Source of the DNA: Bacteroidota bacterium
GTDB lineage: Bacteria; Bacteroidota; Bacteroidia; NS11-12g; UBA955
Direction: 5' to 3'
Length of the DNA: 64,000 bases
NCBI GenBank assembly: GCA_027621365.1
Contig: JAQCBH010000006.1
Span: forward strand, 1-64,000
The notes below the pieces were generated by a model. It saw only the letters and a list, made by a program, of their open reading frames with translations, had not been told where the DNA came from and did no database searches. Each line of letters opens with the position of its first letter. Position 1 is the first letter of the stretch. The translations under genes and the position numbers were made by a program. This document shows positions 50,381 to 59,746 of this stretch, in pieces.

Positions 50381-52225
50381 TTACAGTTCGCCCTTGTCCA
50401 TGGCCTGCCACAGCTGATTTTCCAAGGCTCTTAATCGATTGAACTTGTCGCTTGGGGCCAAATCTATTTGGCTTTCCATGAACCCAGAAGAGTCAATCCA
50501 GCCCAATCGCCTCTCAGTATGCCAGGCAGCACAATGAGGATGATGCTTGCTGAGTGCATTTCTAGAATAGGGCAACAGAGAAGTTTTACCCCAGAGTCCA
50601 CTCAACAAGGTATTCCCAACATCCGTTTGACTACAAATTGAAGTTATCTGACTTGAGCGCCAATCGGCATGCAATGCAGGCCCTGAAATGAGCCATGGAA
50701 TATGAAAAAATGCCTCCTGACCCACATAGGTATAGCCGGTTTCGATGTCTCGACCGTGGTCAGCAATCACAACTATCAAAGACTCCTTGAACCAGTCCTT
50801 CTCCGCGTTTCGCATCCAGAAATTCCTCAAAGCTTGATCGCTGTAGCGTATGGCTGATCGATACCGCTGCATTTCTGACCATCCAAATTGGTATTCTGAA
50901 TCTTGCTCAGCCACTCGATAAGGCTCATGGCTGCTGAGCGATAGCCAAGTCAGGAATTGCGGGCTGTTGTGGTGAGTATCTAAAAAAAGCTCCAATTCCA
51001 TTAGGACATCACGATCGGTGAGACCCCATTTGTCTCGCTGATAAGAGGAATTGATACTCTTCTCATCTCGACAAACTTTATGGCCCATGGCACGGGCAAA
51101 AGCTGTGGTATTGGAAAATTCCCCATCACCTCCATACCAAAAACTCGTGGCATATCCCTTGTCAGCAAACGATTGAGCCAATCCTTTGTAGCGCGAAAAG
51201 CGCTCCGGCTCGTTCAATAAACTCTGCCAAACTTGTCCGGGATATCCCGCCAATATGGCAGCCAATCCCTTGTCCGTTCGGTCTCCTGCAGCATAAGTCC
51301 TAGAGAAACTCAAGGAAAATCGAGCCAATGAGTCCAGAAAGGGCATTTCGCTTTTGTCTTGTATCAGTCCTTTTCCTGATGAAAATACAGCCGATAACTC
51401 TGCCGAAAAACTTTCCATGATAAATAGCAAAACATGGGGATTTTGATTGGAACTTAATTTCAGGCTTTCTGATGTCGCTTCAGCTGACCAATAAGCATGG
51501 TTCTCCGTCTCTCCTCTCCACAAGGACAAATCTGGTTTGTATTGCTGCTGAGTGAGCACAAAAAACAGGTTCCAAGAAGAGTTCGAAGCAGCTATATTGC
51601 GCAAAGCATCCGGGCTGTACAAACAAGCACTGGCTTGAAGAGGTGTGGTCCCCAACCCTCCTCTAGCGGCAACAAATCCAATAAGCACAAGGGCAAGCAG
51701 CCTCAGCTTAGAATTTTCTTGCTGAGGAAATAAACGGCTCGAAACCAAACGACTCAACCAAACTAGTATCAGAGTTAAAGTCAGAGCACCCAATAGTTGG
51801 AAGACCGAAAGTGAAGCGATACACTCGGCGGGGAATTGCAAGAAATACAAGGTTTGGGCATTGAATCGAGTTCCCCATAGAACCCAAAACGAAGCATCAG
51901 AAACCGCAGTCATCAGCGTTACTTCGAGCACCAAAAACCAAGACAATCCCCACACCCACTTTGACCATCTGCTTGGCGGCAAAAGCGCTACCATCCCTAA
52001 TAGAATGCTCCAATAACCGACCATGGATAGGTCCATCTTCCATCCCTCTATACAGGTCTCCAGCCAAAGGGAGAGATGCCCGAGCAATCCCAAGAAAACC
52101 AGCCTTGCCAACAACTGCAGCGCATACAAAAAGGCCAAAACACCCAGCCACTGAACGAAAAAGAACCCCGAAGTAGGGGTTCCCTTTCTAAAAAATCGTT
52201 TATGTGACTGAGTGAGAGGATTCAT
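50381..52225 (-). CDS. LTA synthase-like membrane phosphotransferase/sulfatase-fold protein
   Basis: 614 residues from the ATG at 52225, which shares a base with the upstream stop. Seen: five hydrophobic segments in the first ~200 residues, then an extracytoplasmic sulfatase-fold domain. This has LLFIMESFSAELS (metal Glu), AAGDRTDKGLAAILAGYP (candidate nucleophile Thr in DRTDKG) and VVIADHGRD (metal Asp-His). Known: relatives include LtaS and phosphoglycerol or phosphoethanolamine transferases. A Bacteroidetes cell makes no lipoteichoic acid, so the likely role is modifying a lipid or surface glycan. It is cotranscribed with a T9SS protein and purC. Confidence 0.88.
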   Translation of the reverse strand: MNPLTQSHKRFFRKGTPTSGFFFVQWLGVLAFLYALQLLARLVFLGLLGHLSLWLETCIEGWKMDLSMVGYWSILLGMVALLPPSRWSKWVWGLSWFLVLEVTLMTAVSDASFWVLWGTRFNAQTLYFLQFPAECIASLSVFQLLGALTLTLILVWLSRLVSSRLFPQQENSKLRLLALVLIGFVAARGGLGTTPLQASACLYSPDALRNIAASNSSWNLFFVLTQQQYKPDLSLWRGETENHAYWSAEATSESLKLSSNQNPHVLLFIMESFSAELSAVFSSGKGLIQDKSEMPFLDSLARFSLSFSRTYAAGDRTDKGLAAILAGYPGQVWQSLLNEPERFSRYKGLAQSFADKGYATSFWYGGDGEFSNTTAFARAMGHKVCRDEKSINSSYQRDKWGLTDRDVLMELELFLDTHHNSPQFLTWLSLSSHEPYRVAEQDSEYQFGWSEMQRYRSAIRYSDQALRNFWMRNAEKDWFKESLIVVIADHGRDIETGYTYVGQEAFFHIPWLISGPALHADWRSSQITSICSQTDVGNTLLSGLWGKTSLLPYSRNALSKHHPHCAAWHTERRLGWIDSSGFMESQIDLAPSDKFNRLRALENQLWQAMDKGEL

Positions 52226-54066
52226 TATTCCGTGACAATCAAGGGAACCGTAATTCTCTGCCCGCTGTGAGTGATCACTTGGATGGAATACCATCCGGCA
52301 GGTCCTTGCAAACGATACGATTTATCGGAAAGCTCTTGAATAGCAAAAGTTTGACCCAATGCATTGATGGATGAAATAGAAGCAATTTGGGACTGTTCAA
52401 GCCCACGAATGGCAAATTCACCCGAACTCGGATTGGGGAAAAGAACCAATGCGATACTGGGTGCTTCTACCCCATTGACTTGTACACTGATGTATGCGTC
52501 TTTGGTTTTTTGATTCGAGCCATTGGCGTTTGATACGGTCAAAGAAACCGTGTAAGTACCAGCTGCCGAGAAACTAACTTGAGGATTGCGACTGCTCGCT
52601 GTAGTTCCTCCTTGATAATTGAAGGTATTGGGCGCGATGGTCCAGCTGTAACTGGTTGGGCTATTGCTAGACAAATCAATCAATTGAACAATCTGCAAAG
52701 GAGCAGGTTTGGTTTGATCAGCCGCAAAATCGGCCCCTGGCTTGCTTCCTGCAATGGTAGAAACGTTGATGTAGCTATTCTTGGTCAAGTTGCTGCTAAA
52801 CGAAGGATTACTTCCTTTTAAATCAACGGTGTAAGACCCCGTATTGTTGAATGAAACATACACAATGGAATCGGTCAATTTCGAACCGGCTTGCAAGGTA
52901 TAGGTCGACGGACTGATCGTCCATTGGTAGTTGTTGGTGTTGTAGCAGTTGGCCGTTAGAATCACCGTTTGGTTGGTACTAACCGCTGTAGCATTCGCTG
53001 AGAAATTGATAACAGGAGAAAGTACCAAGGGTACGCGACGAATCACATTATTGCCCAAGTCACTCACATAGATGGACTTGTCGCTGGGTCGATAATCAGC
53101 GTGAGACAAAGAGCGGAATCGAGCATCGGTCAGGTTTCCGTTGGTATAGCCAGAAACGCTGGAGCTACCGGCAAAAACACTCAATGAAGTTCCGTTCCAA
53201 ATCTTGATGCAAAAGCGGTCGATGATGTAAATCGATCCTTCGGCATAGACCACATCAGTGGGCTCGTCCAAACCCGAAGAAATGACGGTCTCTACCTTGC
53301 CGGTCGAGATGGTATATCGCTTGATTTTCTTGTTGTTGCGATCGGCAATCAACAAGGTGTTATTTGATTCAATGCAAATCCCCATGGGAGCATAAAAACG
53401 CGCACTCGATCCTGTGCCATCCACATCACCTGAGGTCATGGGTTTACCTGCTACGGTGTAAACCGATCCGCCGGAGATTTTTCGAATGCAATCGTTACCA
53501 AAATCAACGATGTACATATCACCGTTATCCATGATGACCATGTCTTCAGGAGAACTGAAGTAGGCATCGGCTAGAAAACCATCAGCATGATCACCCAAAA
53601 AGGTGTATTTGCCCGCAAAGGTGGACCAAATCGTTCCTTGTGCAGAGTTGACGTATTTGTTTCCCTTGCGAATCAAGCCGTTGTCTCGGTCACAGATGTA
53701 AATGTCATTGGTCGAAGGATGCACAGCGATACCTGCGGGTGTAGCAAAACGAGCCACGGAACCCGTTCCATTGTCGTAGCCTATCCCACCGGGTTCATTG
53801 GGGTCACCGAGGTACCCCCCGCGATTTCGGCTAATGGATCCGTCCAGAATGTGAAGGTTGTGTTGATCCGTGACCCAAATTCGGTTGTTTGTATCGAATG
53901 CCACCGACTGAGGCATGGAAAAATACTCAGCGTCCAAATTGTTATTGGCGGTCGCATTGTATTCGCCTGAACCTTGGTATTGTATTCCGACATAGGTGGT
54001 TACCGTCTGGGCTTTCAAGGCCCCTAAGACGGCTATAGTTAACATCAAGGAGTACCCTTTTTTCAT
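52225..54066 (-). CDS. Secreted NHL-repeat and PKD-domain protein with T9SS sorting domain
   Basis: 613 residues. Seen: signal peptide (LMLTIAVLGALKAQ), an NHL beta-propeller (~40-345; repeats such as MPQSVAFDTNNRIWVTDQHN, PAGIAVHPSTNDIYICDRDN and PMGICIESNNTLLIADRNNKKI), two PKD domains (~350-435 and ~440-530), and a C-terminal LVLFPNPSSGEFAIRG type A sorting domain. Known: such proteins are exported by type IX secretion to the surface; PKD domains space modules and may bind glycans. It overlaps purC by four bases and the LtaS-like gene by one. Confidence 0.92.
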   Translation of the reverse strand: MKKGYSLMLTIAVLGALKAQTVTTYVGIQYQGSGEYNATANNNLDAEYFSMPQSVAFDTNNRIWVTDQHNLHILDGSISRNRGGYLGDPNEPGGIGYDNGTGSVARFATPAGIAVHPSTNDIYICDRDNGLIRKGNKYVNSAQGTIWSTFAGKYTFLGDHADGFLADAYFSSPEDMVIMDNGDMYIVDFGNDCIRKISGGSVYTVAGKPMTSGDVDGTGSSARFYAPMGICIESNNTLLIADRNNKKIKRYTISTGKVETVISSGLDEPTDVVYAEGSIYIIDRFCIKIWNGTSLSVFAGSSSVSGYTNGNLTDARFRSLSHADYRPSDKSIYVSDLGNNVIRRVPLVLSPVINFSANATAVSTNQTVILTANCYNTNNYQWTISPSTYTLQAGSKLTDSIVYVSFNNTGSYTVDLKGSNPSFSSNLTKNSYINVSTIAGSKPGADFAADQTKPAPLQIVQLIDLSSNSPTSYSWTIAPNTFNYQGGTTASSRNPQVSFSAAGTYTVSLTVSNANGSNQKTKDAYISVQVNGVEAPSIALVLFPNPSSGEFAIRGLEQSQIASISSINALGQTFAIQELSDKSYRLQGPAGWYSIQVITHSGQRITVPLIVTE

Positions 54067-55004
54067 GATTGCAATTGATTGTTTATGGAGGTTTCGATGA
54101 ATTGTTCAATGTTCTTGTAGTCGCGCTTTATGAGCTCTTTACCCGTGACTACCCGGTAAAGTTCTTGGTATCTCAACGAAATTTCTTCTACCCATTCATC
54201 AGACATCTCGGGCATTTGATCGCCATCTCTTCCTTGAAATCCCTGTGAAATCAGCCATTCACGCACAAACTCTTTGCTGAGCTGTCGCTGCGCCTGGCCT
54301 TTGGATAAACATTCCTGGTAGGTGTCGGCGTAGAAATAGCGACTGCTGTCTGGGGTGTGAATCTCATCGATCAACATGGGTTCACCTTGCCACAAGCCAA
54401 ATTCGTACTTGGTATCGACCAAAATCAAACCTTGTTTGGCAGCGAATTCAGTTCCGCGTTGAAACAAAGACAAGGAGACTTGATAAAGCTTATCCAGCAA
54501 AGACTTTTCGACAATTCCGCGTGCGATGATGTCTTCGTAGCTAATGTCTTCATCATGCCCAGTTTCGGCTTTTGTAGCAGGCGTCAAAATGGGTTGTGGA
54601 AAGGCTTGGTTCTCCACCATGCCTTCGGGCATAGGGACACCACAGATCATTCGCTTGCCGCTTTTGTATTCGCGCCAAGCATGTCCCGTTAAATAACCCC
54701 TAACGACGAATTCAACTGCTATGGGTTGGCACTTTCGGCCCATGGTCACTTGAGCATCAGGTTGAGATTGCTTCCAGTTGGGGATGATGTCTTGAGTAAG
54801 ATCCAAGAACATACTAGCCACCTCGGTCAGTATTTGACCTTTGAAGGGAATGCTCTTGGGAAGAATATGGTCAAACGCTGAAATACGGTCACAGGCTACG
54901 ATGATCAATTGATCTTCGCCTATGCTGTACACATCGCGTACTTTACCCTTGTAAAAGGCCGTTTGGCCGGGAAACTGAAAATGAGTGGCCGTTAATGCGT
55001 TCAC
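54063..55004 (-). CDS. purC: Phosphoribosylaminoimidazole-succinocarboxamide synthase
   Basis: 313 residues with a GTG start, the long type. Seen: YKGKVRDVYSIGEDQLIIVACDRISAFDHILP, FVVRGYLTGHAWREYKSG, TPATKAETGHDEDISYED, LILVDTKYEFGLWQG and DEIHTPDSSRYF. Known: PurC joins aspartate to CAIR in purine synthesis. It is first in an operon with two surface-protein genes, an unexpected pairing. A TATTTTTG box lies 16 bases upstream. Confidence 0.95.
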   Translation of the reverse strand: MNALTATHFQFPGQTAFYKGKVRDVYSIGEDQLIIVACDRISAFDHILPKSIPFKGQILTEVASMFLDLTQDIIPNWKQSQPDAQVTMGRKCQPIAVEFVVRGYLTGHAWREYKSGKRMICGVPMPEGMVENQAFPQPILTPATKAETGHDEDISYEDIIARGIVEKSLLDKLYQVSLSLFQRGTEFAAKQGLILVDTKYEFGLWQGEPMLIDEIHTPDSSRYFYADTYQECLSKGQAQRQLSKEFVREWLISQGFQGRDGDQMPEMSDEWVEEISLRYQELYRVVTGKELIKRDYKNIEQFIETSINNQLQS

Positions 55005-55020
55005 AACTATGAGTTACTAG

Positions 55021-55028
55021 CAAAAATA
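55021..55028 (-). promoter_or_regulatory. -7 box (TATTTTTG) of purC
   Basis: Exact TAnnTTTG on the minus strand, in the 41-bp gap between the phoH stop and the purC GTG, 16 bases before the start codon. No properly spaced TTG was found. Confidence 0.4.
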
Positions 55029-55045
55029 AATCGGCTCCAACGGGA

Positions 55046-56017
55046 TTAATGAGAATCTTGTTCACATGCCGCATCGGTGTCATAGGCATGTATAATGTCC
55101 TTGACCAACTTGTGGCGAACGACATCTTCCGTATCCAATTCCACGACCCCGATTCCTTTGATTTTTCGAAGCAAATAAATGGCCTTGGCCAAGCCACTTT
55201 GGCTTTTTTTCGGCAAATCAATTTGTGTCAAATCTCCTGTGATGATCATTTTCGCATGAGGTCCCATACGAGTTAAGAACATTTTGATTTGCAGGTTGGT
55301 GCTATTCTGTGCCTCATCCAAGATGACAAAACAATTGTCAAGCGTACGCCCTCTCATGAAGGCCAGAGGGGCGATTTCAACCGTCCGGCTTTCGATCATG
55401 CTTTTGAGTTTGTCACTGGGAATCATATCCTCCAACGCATCATACAACGGCCTCAAATAGGGATCGATTTTCTCCTTCAAATCGCCCGGCAAGAAACCCA
55501 AGTTCTCCCCTGCCTCTACCGCAGGTCGAGTCAAAATAATGCGTTTGATTTGACGCTCTTTCAAAGCCAACACGGCCATGGCTACGGCTGTGTAGGTTTT
55601 TCCAGTACCCGCTGGCCCCATGGCGAAAACGATGTCGTTTTTTCGGGCCGCTTGAACCAGCTTTCGTTGATTCTTGGTACGAGCTTTGATTTTTTGACCG
55701 CGAGTGCCGATGAGCAACACTTCTTCGCCCGGCAATTCTCCATTTTCTTGGATTTCATCAGGCGCTAGATCACCCAAAATATCAGATATAGCATGTTCAC
55801 TCAACTCTCCTCTACGGCTGTACAATTTTTCCAACAACCGCATCTTTTCTGCAAAGGCTTGTAGAGACTGATCATCCCCAAATACTTTGATTTCATCGCC
55901 CCTAGCGACGAATTGGAGTTTTGGAAATTTTGATTTGATCAGGTCTAGATTTCGATTTTCAGGACCGTAAAAATCAAGGGGGTTGATAATTTCAAGGTTG
56001 TAAACGCTTTCTGCCAA
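55046..56017 (-). CDS. PhoH-family ATPase
   Basis: 323 residues if it starts at the TTG at 56017 (then AESVYNLEIINPLDFYG). The frame is open to 56149 but that part is unlike the family and overlaps the divergent gene. A TTG at 56041 is the alternative; no ATG is suitable. Seen: KH-like N-terminus (LQFVARGDEIKVFGDD), P-loop AMGPAGTGKTYTAVAMAV, TRPAVEAGENLGFLPGDL, FVILDEAQNST and MIITGDLTQIDLP. Known: PhoH is a cytoplasmic ATPase tied to RNA metabolism and phosphate stress. The start call is uncertain; the gene is not. Confidence 0.92.
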   Translation of the reverse strand: MAESVYNLEIINPLDFYGPENRNLDLIKSKFPKLQFVARGDEIKVFGDDQSLQAFAEKMRLLEKLYSRRGELSEHAISDILGDLAPDEIQENGELPGEEVLLIGTRGQKIKARTKNQRKLVQAARKNDIVFAMGPAGTGKTYTAVAMAVLALKERQIKRIILTRPAVEAGENLGFLPGDLKEKIDPYLRPLYDALEDMIPSDKLKSMIESRTVEIAPLAFMRGRTLDNCFVILDEAQNSTNLQIKMFLTRMGPHAKMIITGDLTQIDLPKKSQSGLAKAIYLLRKIKGIGVVELDTEDVVRHKLVKDIIHAYDTDAACEQDSH

Positions 56018-56032
56018 GGGATGTGCTGTTAT

Positions 56033-56042
56033 TTTGTACAAA
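56033..56042. promoter_or_regulatory. Palindrome TTTGTACAAA in the phoH divergent promoter
   Basis: A perfect 10-bp palindrome between the phoH start and the divergent start at 56044. Each half contains the TTTG of a possible -7 box, seven bases before one gene and about twenty before the other, so it may serve a bidirectional promoter. Only 26 bases separate the starts. Confidence 0.3.
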
Positions 56043-56043
56043 T

Positions 56044-56841
56044 ATGCGGGAAGGGCAGCAACAACCGAGCAAGCTATTGCATCTTTTGTGTGATTTCGAA
56101 GTGGGCAGCCCTGAATACTCGGTTTCTCAGGCCCAATTGCTACACGCATTTCCTGATTTCAAGTTGGCCATTAGCCCTCAAGCCATAAAAAAAGGCCACG
56201 TTCAGGCTCAGGCTATTTTCTTGCGATTGGTCCGAAACGCCTTCCCCGCTGGCACCATACATCTCTGTCATTTTCGCACCTTATCCCGTCAACCCAAGCG
56301 TTTTGTCGCTGCATGGAACGAAGGACAGCTCTTTTTGGCCCCCGACAATGGCGTGTTGACCTTGTTGTTTGGATCAGAGTTTACCGATTACTACCGATTG
56401 AACGTCACGGAGCCCTTTCAATCACCTCTCAAAAGCGCCTATTTGCCAGAAATGATTCGATTGCGGGAAAACGATTTTCAATTGAATGCCATTCTGGAGC
56501 CCAAAGATTCAGTCGTCAGCACTCAGTTGCTCGCTCCCACCATGTCTGGAAATACCCTCAGATTGACGGTGCTCTACAACGATGCTCATGGAAATGCTTA
56601 CTTGAATTTTGACCGGGCTGCTTTTGACTATTTTGGAGCAGGGCGAACGTTCAGTTTGCGCAATAGTTCTATGTCGATTGATCGCATCAGCCAGCACTAT
56701 GATGACGTGATTGAAGGCGAGGTATTGGCCTTATTCGGATGGGGAGATTTGTTGCAGATAGCCGTCAACGCTGGATCTGCTCAACAATACCTCGCCCTGA
56801 ATGAGGGAAAAATGTTGTTGTTGGAATTTCACGAATCATGA
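56044..56841 (+). CDS. SAM-hydroxide adenosyltransferase family (DUF62) homologue, degenerate active site
   Basis: 265 residues from the ATG at 56044. Seen: the family layout is recognisable in LLHLLCDF, AIFLRLVRNAFPAGTIHLCHF, LFLAPDNGVLTLLFG and the C-terminal beta-barrel domain (~160-262). The normal TDFG, DISH and Asp-Pro-Gly-Val-Gly type catalytic segments are replaced by CDFE, AISP and RTLSRQPKRF. Known: active members hydrolyse SAM to adenosine and methionine, or halogenate it, using an Asp-Arg-His set. This copy may bind SAM without the usual chemistry. It is divergent from phoH and overlaps the ABM gene by four bases. Confidence 0.7.
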   Translation: MREGQQQPSKLLHLLCDFEVGSPEYSVSQAQLLHAFPDFKLAISPQAIKKGHVQAQAIFLRLVRNAFPAGTIHLCHFRTLSRQPKRFVAAWNEGQLFLAPDNGVLTLLFGSEFTDYYRLNVTEPFQSPLKSAYLPEMIRLRENDFQLNAILEPKDSVVSTQLLAPTMSGNTLRLTVLYNDAHGNAYLNFDRAAFDYFGAGRTFSLRNSSMSIDRISQHYDDVIEGEVLALFGWGDLLQIAVNAGSAQQYLALNEGKMLLLEFHES

Positions 56842-57134
56842 TCGTTCGTTGGGTACATATGCATTTCCAGTCTGAGAAGGTGGAGCGATTCATCGCTGCA
56901 TTCGATCAGAGCAAAGAAGCCATTCGAATGTCTCCAGGCTGTCTCTCTCTTCGATTGCTTCGAGATCCAGCTGACCCCTGCTCCATTCAAACCCTGTCTA
57001 CATGGGAGAAAGCAGAAGACTTGGAACGCTACCGGCACAGCCAATTATTTGAAGATACTTGGGCCAAAACCAAGGTATTGTTCGATGAAAAACCTAGAGC
57101 TTACTCATACGAACTGCTCCGAGAATTGCTTTAA
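56838..57134 (+). CDS. Antibiotic biosynthesis monooxygenase (ABM)-domain protein
   Basis: 98 residues, a single ferredoxin-like ABM/Dabb domain. Seen: MIVRWVHMHFQSEKVERFIAAF, SPGCLSLRLLRDPADPC, STWEKAEDLERYRHSQLFE and WAKTKVLFDEKP. Known: small ABM proteins act as cofactor-free oxygenases or heme-degrading enzymes; most remain unassigned. It overlaps the DUF62 homologue by four bases (ATGA) and the convergent FAD-linked oxidase gene by four (TTAA). Confidence 0.85.
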   Translation: MIVRWVHMHFQSEKVERFIAAFDQSKEAIRMSPGCLSLRLLRDPADPCSIQTLSTWEKAEDLERYRHSQLFEDTWAKTKVLFDEKPRAYSYELLRELL

Positions 57135-58513
57135 ACCCACTTGCCGGGGTTCAATATTCCGTTTGGATCAAATACAGCCTTGATTCCTCGCATCAAAGCG
57201 AGTGCTCCAGGATCCAGTACATCTGATAAATAGGGTGCTTGAACCAAGCCCACCCCGTGTTCTCCACTCAGGGTGCCGCCCAGTTCTTTGCAGAGTTTAA
57301 AAATCTCTTTTATTCCCTTTGGAACTTCTTCTTTCCATTCTTCATCGCTTAAATGCGATTTTAAAATATTGATGTGCAAATTGCCATCACCGGCGTGCCC
57401 ATAACTCACCGTTTCAAAGCCGTAGTGCGAGCGAATTTGTTCCAAGCCTGTCAGCAATTCTGGCAAAGCCGCTCTGGGTACCACAGCATCTTCCTCTTTG
57501 TAAATGGAAATCTGTTTGACCGCCTCACCCATGGCCCGTCTCACCTTCCACCAATCTTCCTGATGTTGGCTCGATTGGGGCATCCACACCTCCAATGCAC
57601 CCGATTGGTCCAAGAATCCATACAATTCTTCTGACTGATGCATCAACTCTTCTTCCAATTCTCCCTCTATGGCAATGAGCAAGTAGTATTCTGCATCTTG
57701 ATGTTCGGGGAAAGCTGTTTGCGTGGCTTGTTTGCTGATCTGCACGGCTCTCTTTTCCATCAATTCTAAGGCAGCGGGCAGATTGGAGACCGAATTCAAA
57801 ATTCCATTTACCGCAAGGGCCGCTTGTCGGGATTGAGCAAAACAGGCCAACATCAATTTCTCTTTGGCTGGTTTTCGTACCAATTTCACTACCGCTTCGG
57901 TAACTATGCCCAATAAGCCTTCAGACCCTATCATAAGTTGCGTCAAAGAAAAGCCAGTAGCATTTTTTAGCGTATCGGCCCCTGTCCAAATCAAATCGCC
58001 ATTTGGCAGGGCTACTTGTAAGTTTAGAATGTGTTCTCGAGTGGTCCCGTATTTAACCGCCTTGGGGCCTCCTGCACCGTGCGCAATATTGCCGCCAATG
58101 GTGCTGCTTTGAAAGCTGGCCGGGTCTGGCGCATACCACAGTCCGAATTCTTGAGCCTTGGCTTTCAACTCGGCGTTGATGACGCCAGGCTGAACACGTG
58201 CTTGGGCATTTTTGGTATCAATCTCCAAAATGGCATTGAGCTTTCGGGTAGACAAGACCAATCCGCCTTTGACCGGAAGGCAGGCTCCAGAAAGACCCGT
58301 CCCTGCCCCTCGGGTATAGACAGGAATACCTGCCATGTTGCAATCTTTCAACAAATCGGCCACTTGTTGAGCAGAACGCGGCCAGGCTACCGCCTCAGGA
58401 AGGAACAATAGATCTTCGGTGTAATCGCTTCCATGTGCTTCGCATACCTCGCGCTGCAAGCTGTAATCTACTTCAGGCAAATGAGATCGCAACAAAGCTT
58501 CAATTGGGCTCAT
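57131..58513 (-). CDS. FAD-linked oxidase (GlcD / D-lactate dehydrogenase type)
   Basis: 460 residues from the ATG at 58513; a TTG nine bases upstream is less likely. Seen: PCMH-type FAD domain with PRSAQQVADLLKDCN, VYTRGAGTGLSGACLPVKGG, TIGGNIAHGAGGPKAVKYGTT and LIMIGSEGLLGIVTEA-like LMIGSEGLLGIVTEA. A C-terminal FAD-oxidase domain follows with SYGHAGDGNLHINIL and GTLSGEHGVGLVQAPYL. Known: relatives oxidise glycolate, D-lactate or D-2-hydroxyglutarate. The substrate is unresolved; no glcE or glcF gene is nearby. It is divergent from the histidine kinase gene. Confidence 0.92.
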   Translation of the reverse strand: MSPIEALLRSHLPEVDYSLQREVCEAHGSDYTEDLLFLPEAVAWPRSAQQVADLLKDCNMAGIPVYTRGAGTGLSGACLPVKGGLVLSTRKLNAILEIDTKNAQARVQPGVINAELKAKAQEFGLWYAPDPASFQSSTIGGNIAHGAGGPKAVKYGTTREHILNLQVALPNGDLIWTGADTLKNATGFSLTQLMIGSEGLLGIVTEAVVKLVRKPAKEKLMLACFAQSRQAALAVNGILNSVSNLPAALELMEKRAVQISKQATQTAFPEHQDAEYYLLIAIEGELEEELMHQSEELYGFLDQSGALEVWMPQSSQHQEDWWKVRRAMGEAVKQISIYKEEDAVVPRAALPELLTGLEQIRSHYGFETVSYGHAGDGNLHINILKSHLSDEEWKEEVPKGIKEIFKLCKELGGTLSGEHGVGLVQAPYLSDVLDPGALALMRGIKAVFDPNGILNPGKWV

Positions 58514-58588
58514 AGGCTGCAATATCGCTACAAATGCCTTGTTCGCCCATCATGCAGATATCAACAAGTCAAGGGCGATATTTGTGCC

Positions 58589-59746
58589 ATGAGGGTTCGA
58601 AATGGTTTGAGAATAGGCATGCTGTTGGTCAGCTTGTACCTTGTACTGGCCGTGATTTGGTGGACTTGGTCATTGATTGCCTACGGGGTTCGAACCGTAG
58701 AACTAGAAAAGGCATGGCTCCGACGCGATTATCAGCACATGGAAACTCGGTTAAGCTTGGATTTGGTGACCAATCGCTACCCCGGTCAGCAAGAGGTTAT
58801 TTGGAACGGAATACCTTACAAATGTGGCCTGTCTCAATTGTTCGATGACATCAACGAAAATGAGCATCATCTGCAAATCAAAATTGACCATAATCAACGG
58901 CTTTCCATCTTTGGCCTAGAGGAACAATTGTCAGCCATTGATAAACGGCTGCGCACGAATAAAACCAAATGGCTGGGCGAAGGTCTTACACTCGGGGCTT
59001 TGTTGTTGGTTATTTTGGGTTTGATGTGGAACAACTTGAACCGCATTTTGAAACTAAATCAGCAACAGACCAATTTTTTATTGGCGGTCACACATGAGTT
59101 GAAAACACCCATCGCTGCGGCCAAATTGGCCATCGAAACAGCCTTGAGAAAACCTGAACCCGAGTTGTTTGAACGAATGCTTACCCTTTCCAAGCAAAAC
59201 ATGAATCGCTTGGCAAAAACCATGGATAAAGTATTGCTAGCCACTCGCTTAGATACGAATATAGCCCAACCTAGCAAGGAGTGGATTCCCATTGAAGAAC
59301 TCATCGAAGAAAGTTTGAATCAAGCACAGGTAGCCCCAGAATTGATGAAAAACATTCACCTTGATATGGAAATGCGCTTGGAGATATTGGCAGACAAATC
59401 CATGATGGCAACCGCTTTGCAAAATTTGATTAGCAACTCTATAAAATATAGCGAAGAAAATTGCGTTAATATCAATGTCAAGACCCAAGTAGGCAACGAA
59501 CGTTGTACAATTTGGGTCAAAGACAATGGAATTGGAATAGAGGGAACCGAAAAAAAGATGGTGGTCAAGAAGTTCTATCGAGTTGGCGACGAGCATACCC
59601 GAGCTAGACAAGGCACAGGTCTGGGATTGTATTTGGTGAACCAAATCGCCAAAATGCACAATGCTCAATTGATCATCGAGGACAATACCCCTTCAGGAAC
59701 TTCTATAGGAATAGCATTTAAGCATCAAGATTTTCGAATGGAATGA
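58589..59746 (+). CDS. Two-component sensor histidine kinase (HisKA type)
   Basis: 385 residues from the ATG at 58589; the open upstream part lies inside the divergent gene. Seen: TM1 (GMLLVSLYLVLAVIWWTW), a ~95-residue periplasmic sensor, TM2 (LTLGALLLVILGLMW), HisKA with LLAVTHELKTPIAAAKLAIE (phosphoacceptor His), and HATPase with ALQNLISNSIKYSEE, VKDNGIGIEG and GTGLGLYLV. A GATATTTG box (one mismatch) lies four bases before the ATG. It overlaps the response regulator by four bases. Confidence 0.94.
   Translation: MRVRNGLRIGMLLVSLYLVLAVIWWTWSLIAYGVRTVELEKAWLRRDYQHMETRLSLDLVTNRYPGQQEVIWNGIPYKCGLSQLFDDINENEHHLQIKIDHNQRLSIFGLEEQLSAIDKRLRTNKTKWLGEGLTLGALLLVILGLMWNNLNRILKLNQQQTNFLLAVTHELKTPIAAAKLAIETALRKPEPELFERMLTLSKQNMNRLAKTMDKVLLATRLDTNIAQPSKEWIPIEELIEESLNQAQVAPELMKNIHLDMEMRLEILADKSMMATALQNLISNSIKYSEENCVNINVKTQVGNERCTIWVKDNGIGIEGTEKKMVVKKFYRVGDEHTRARQGTGLGLYLVNQIAKMHNAQLIIEDNTPSGTSIGIAFKHQDFRME

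Noticed and set aside
56018-56149. N-terminal extension of phoH by 44 residues
   Set aside because: The sequence has no family similarity and would run into the divergent gene; TTG at 56017 fits the expected N-terminus.
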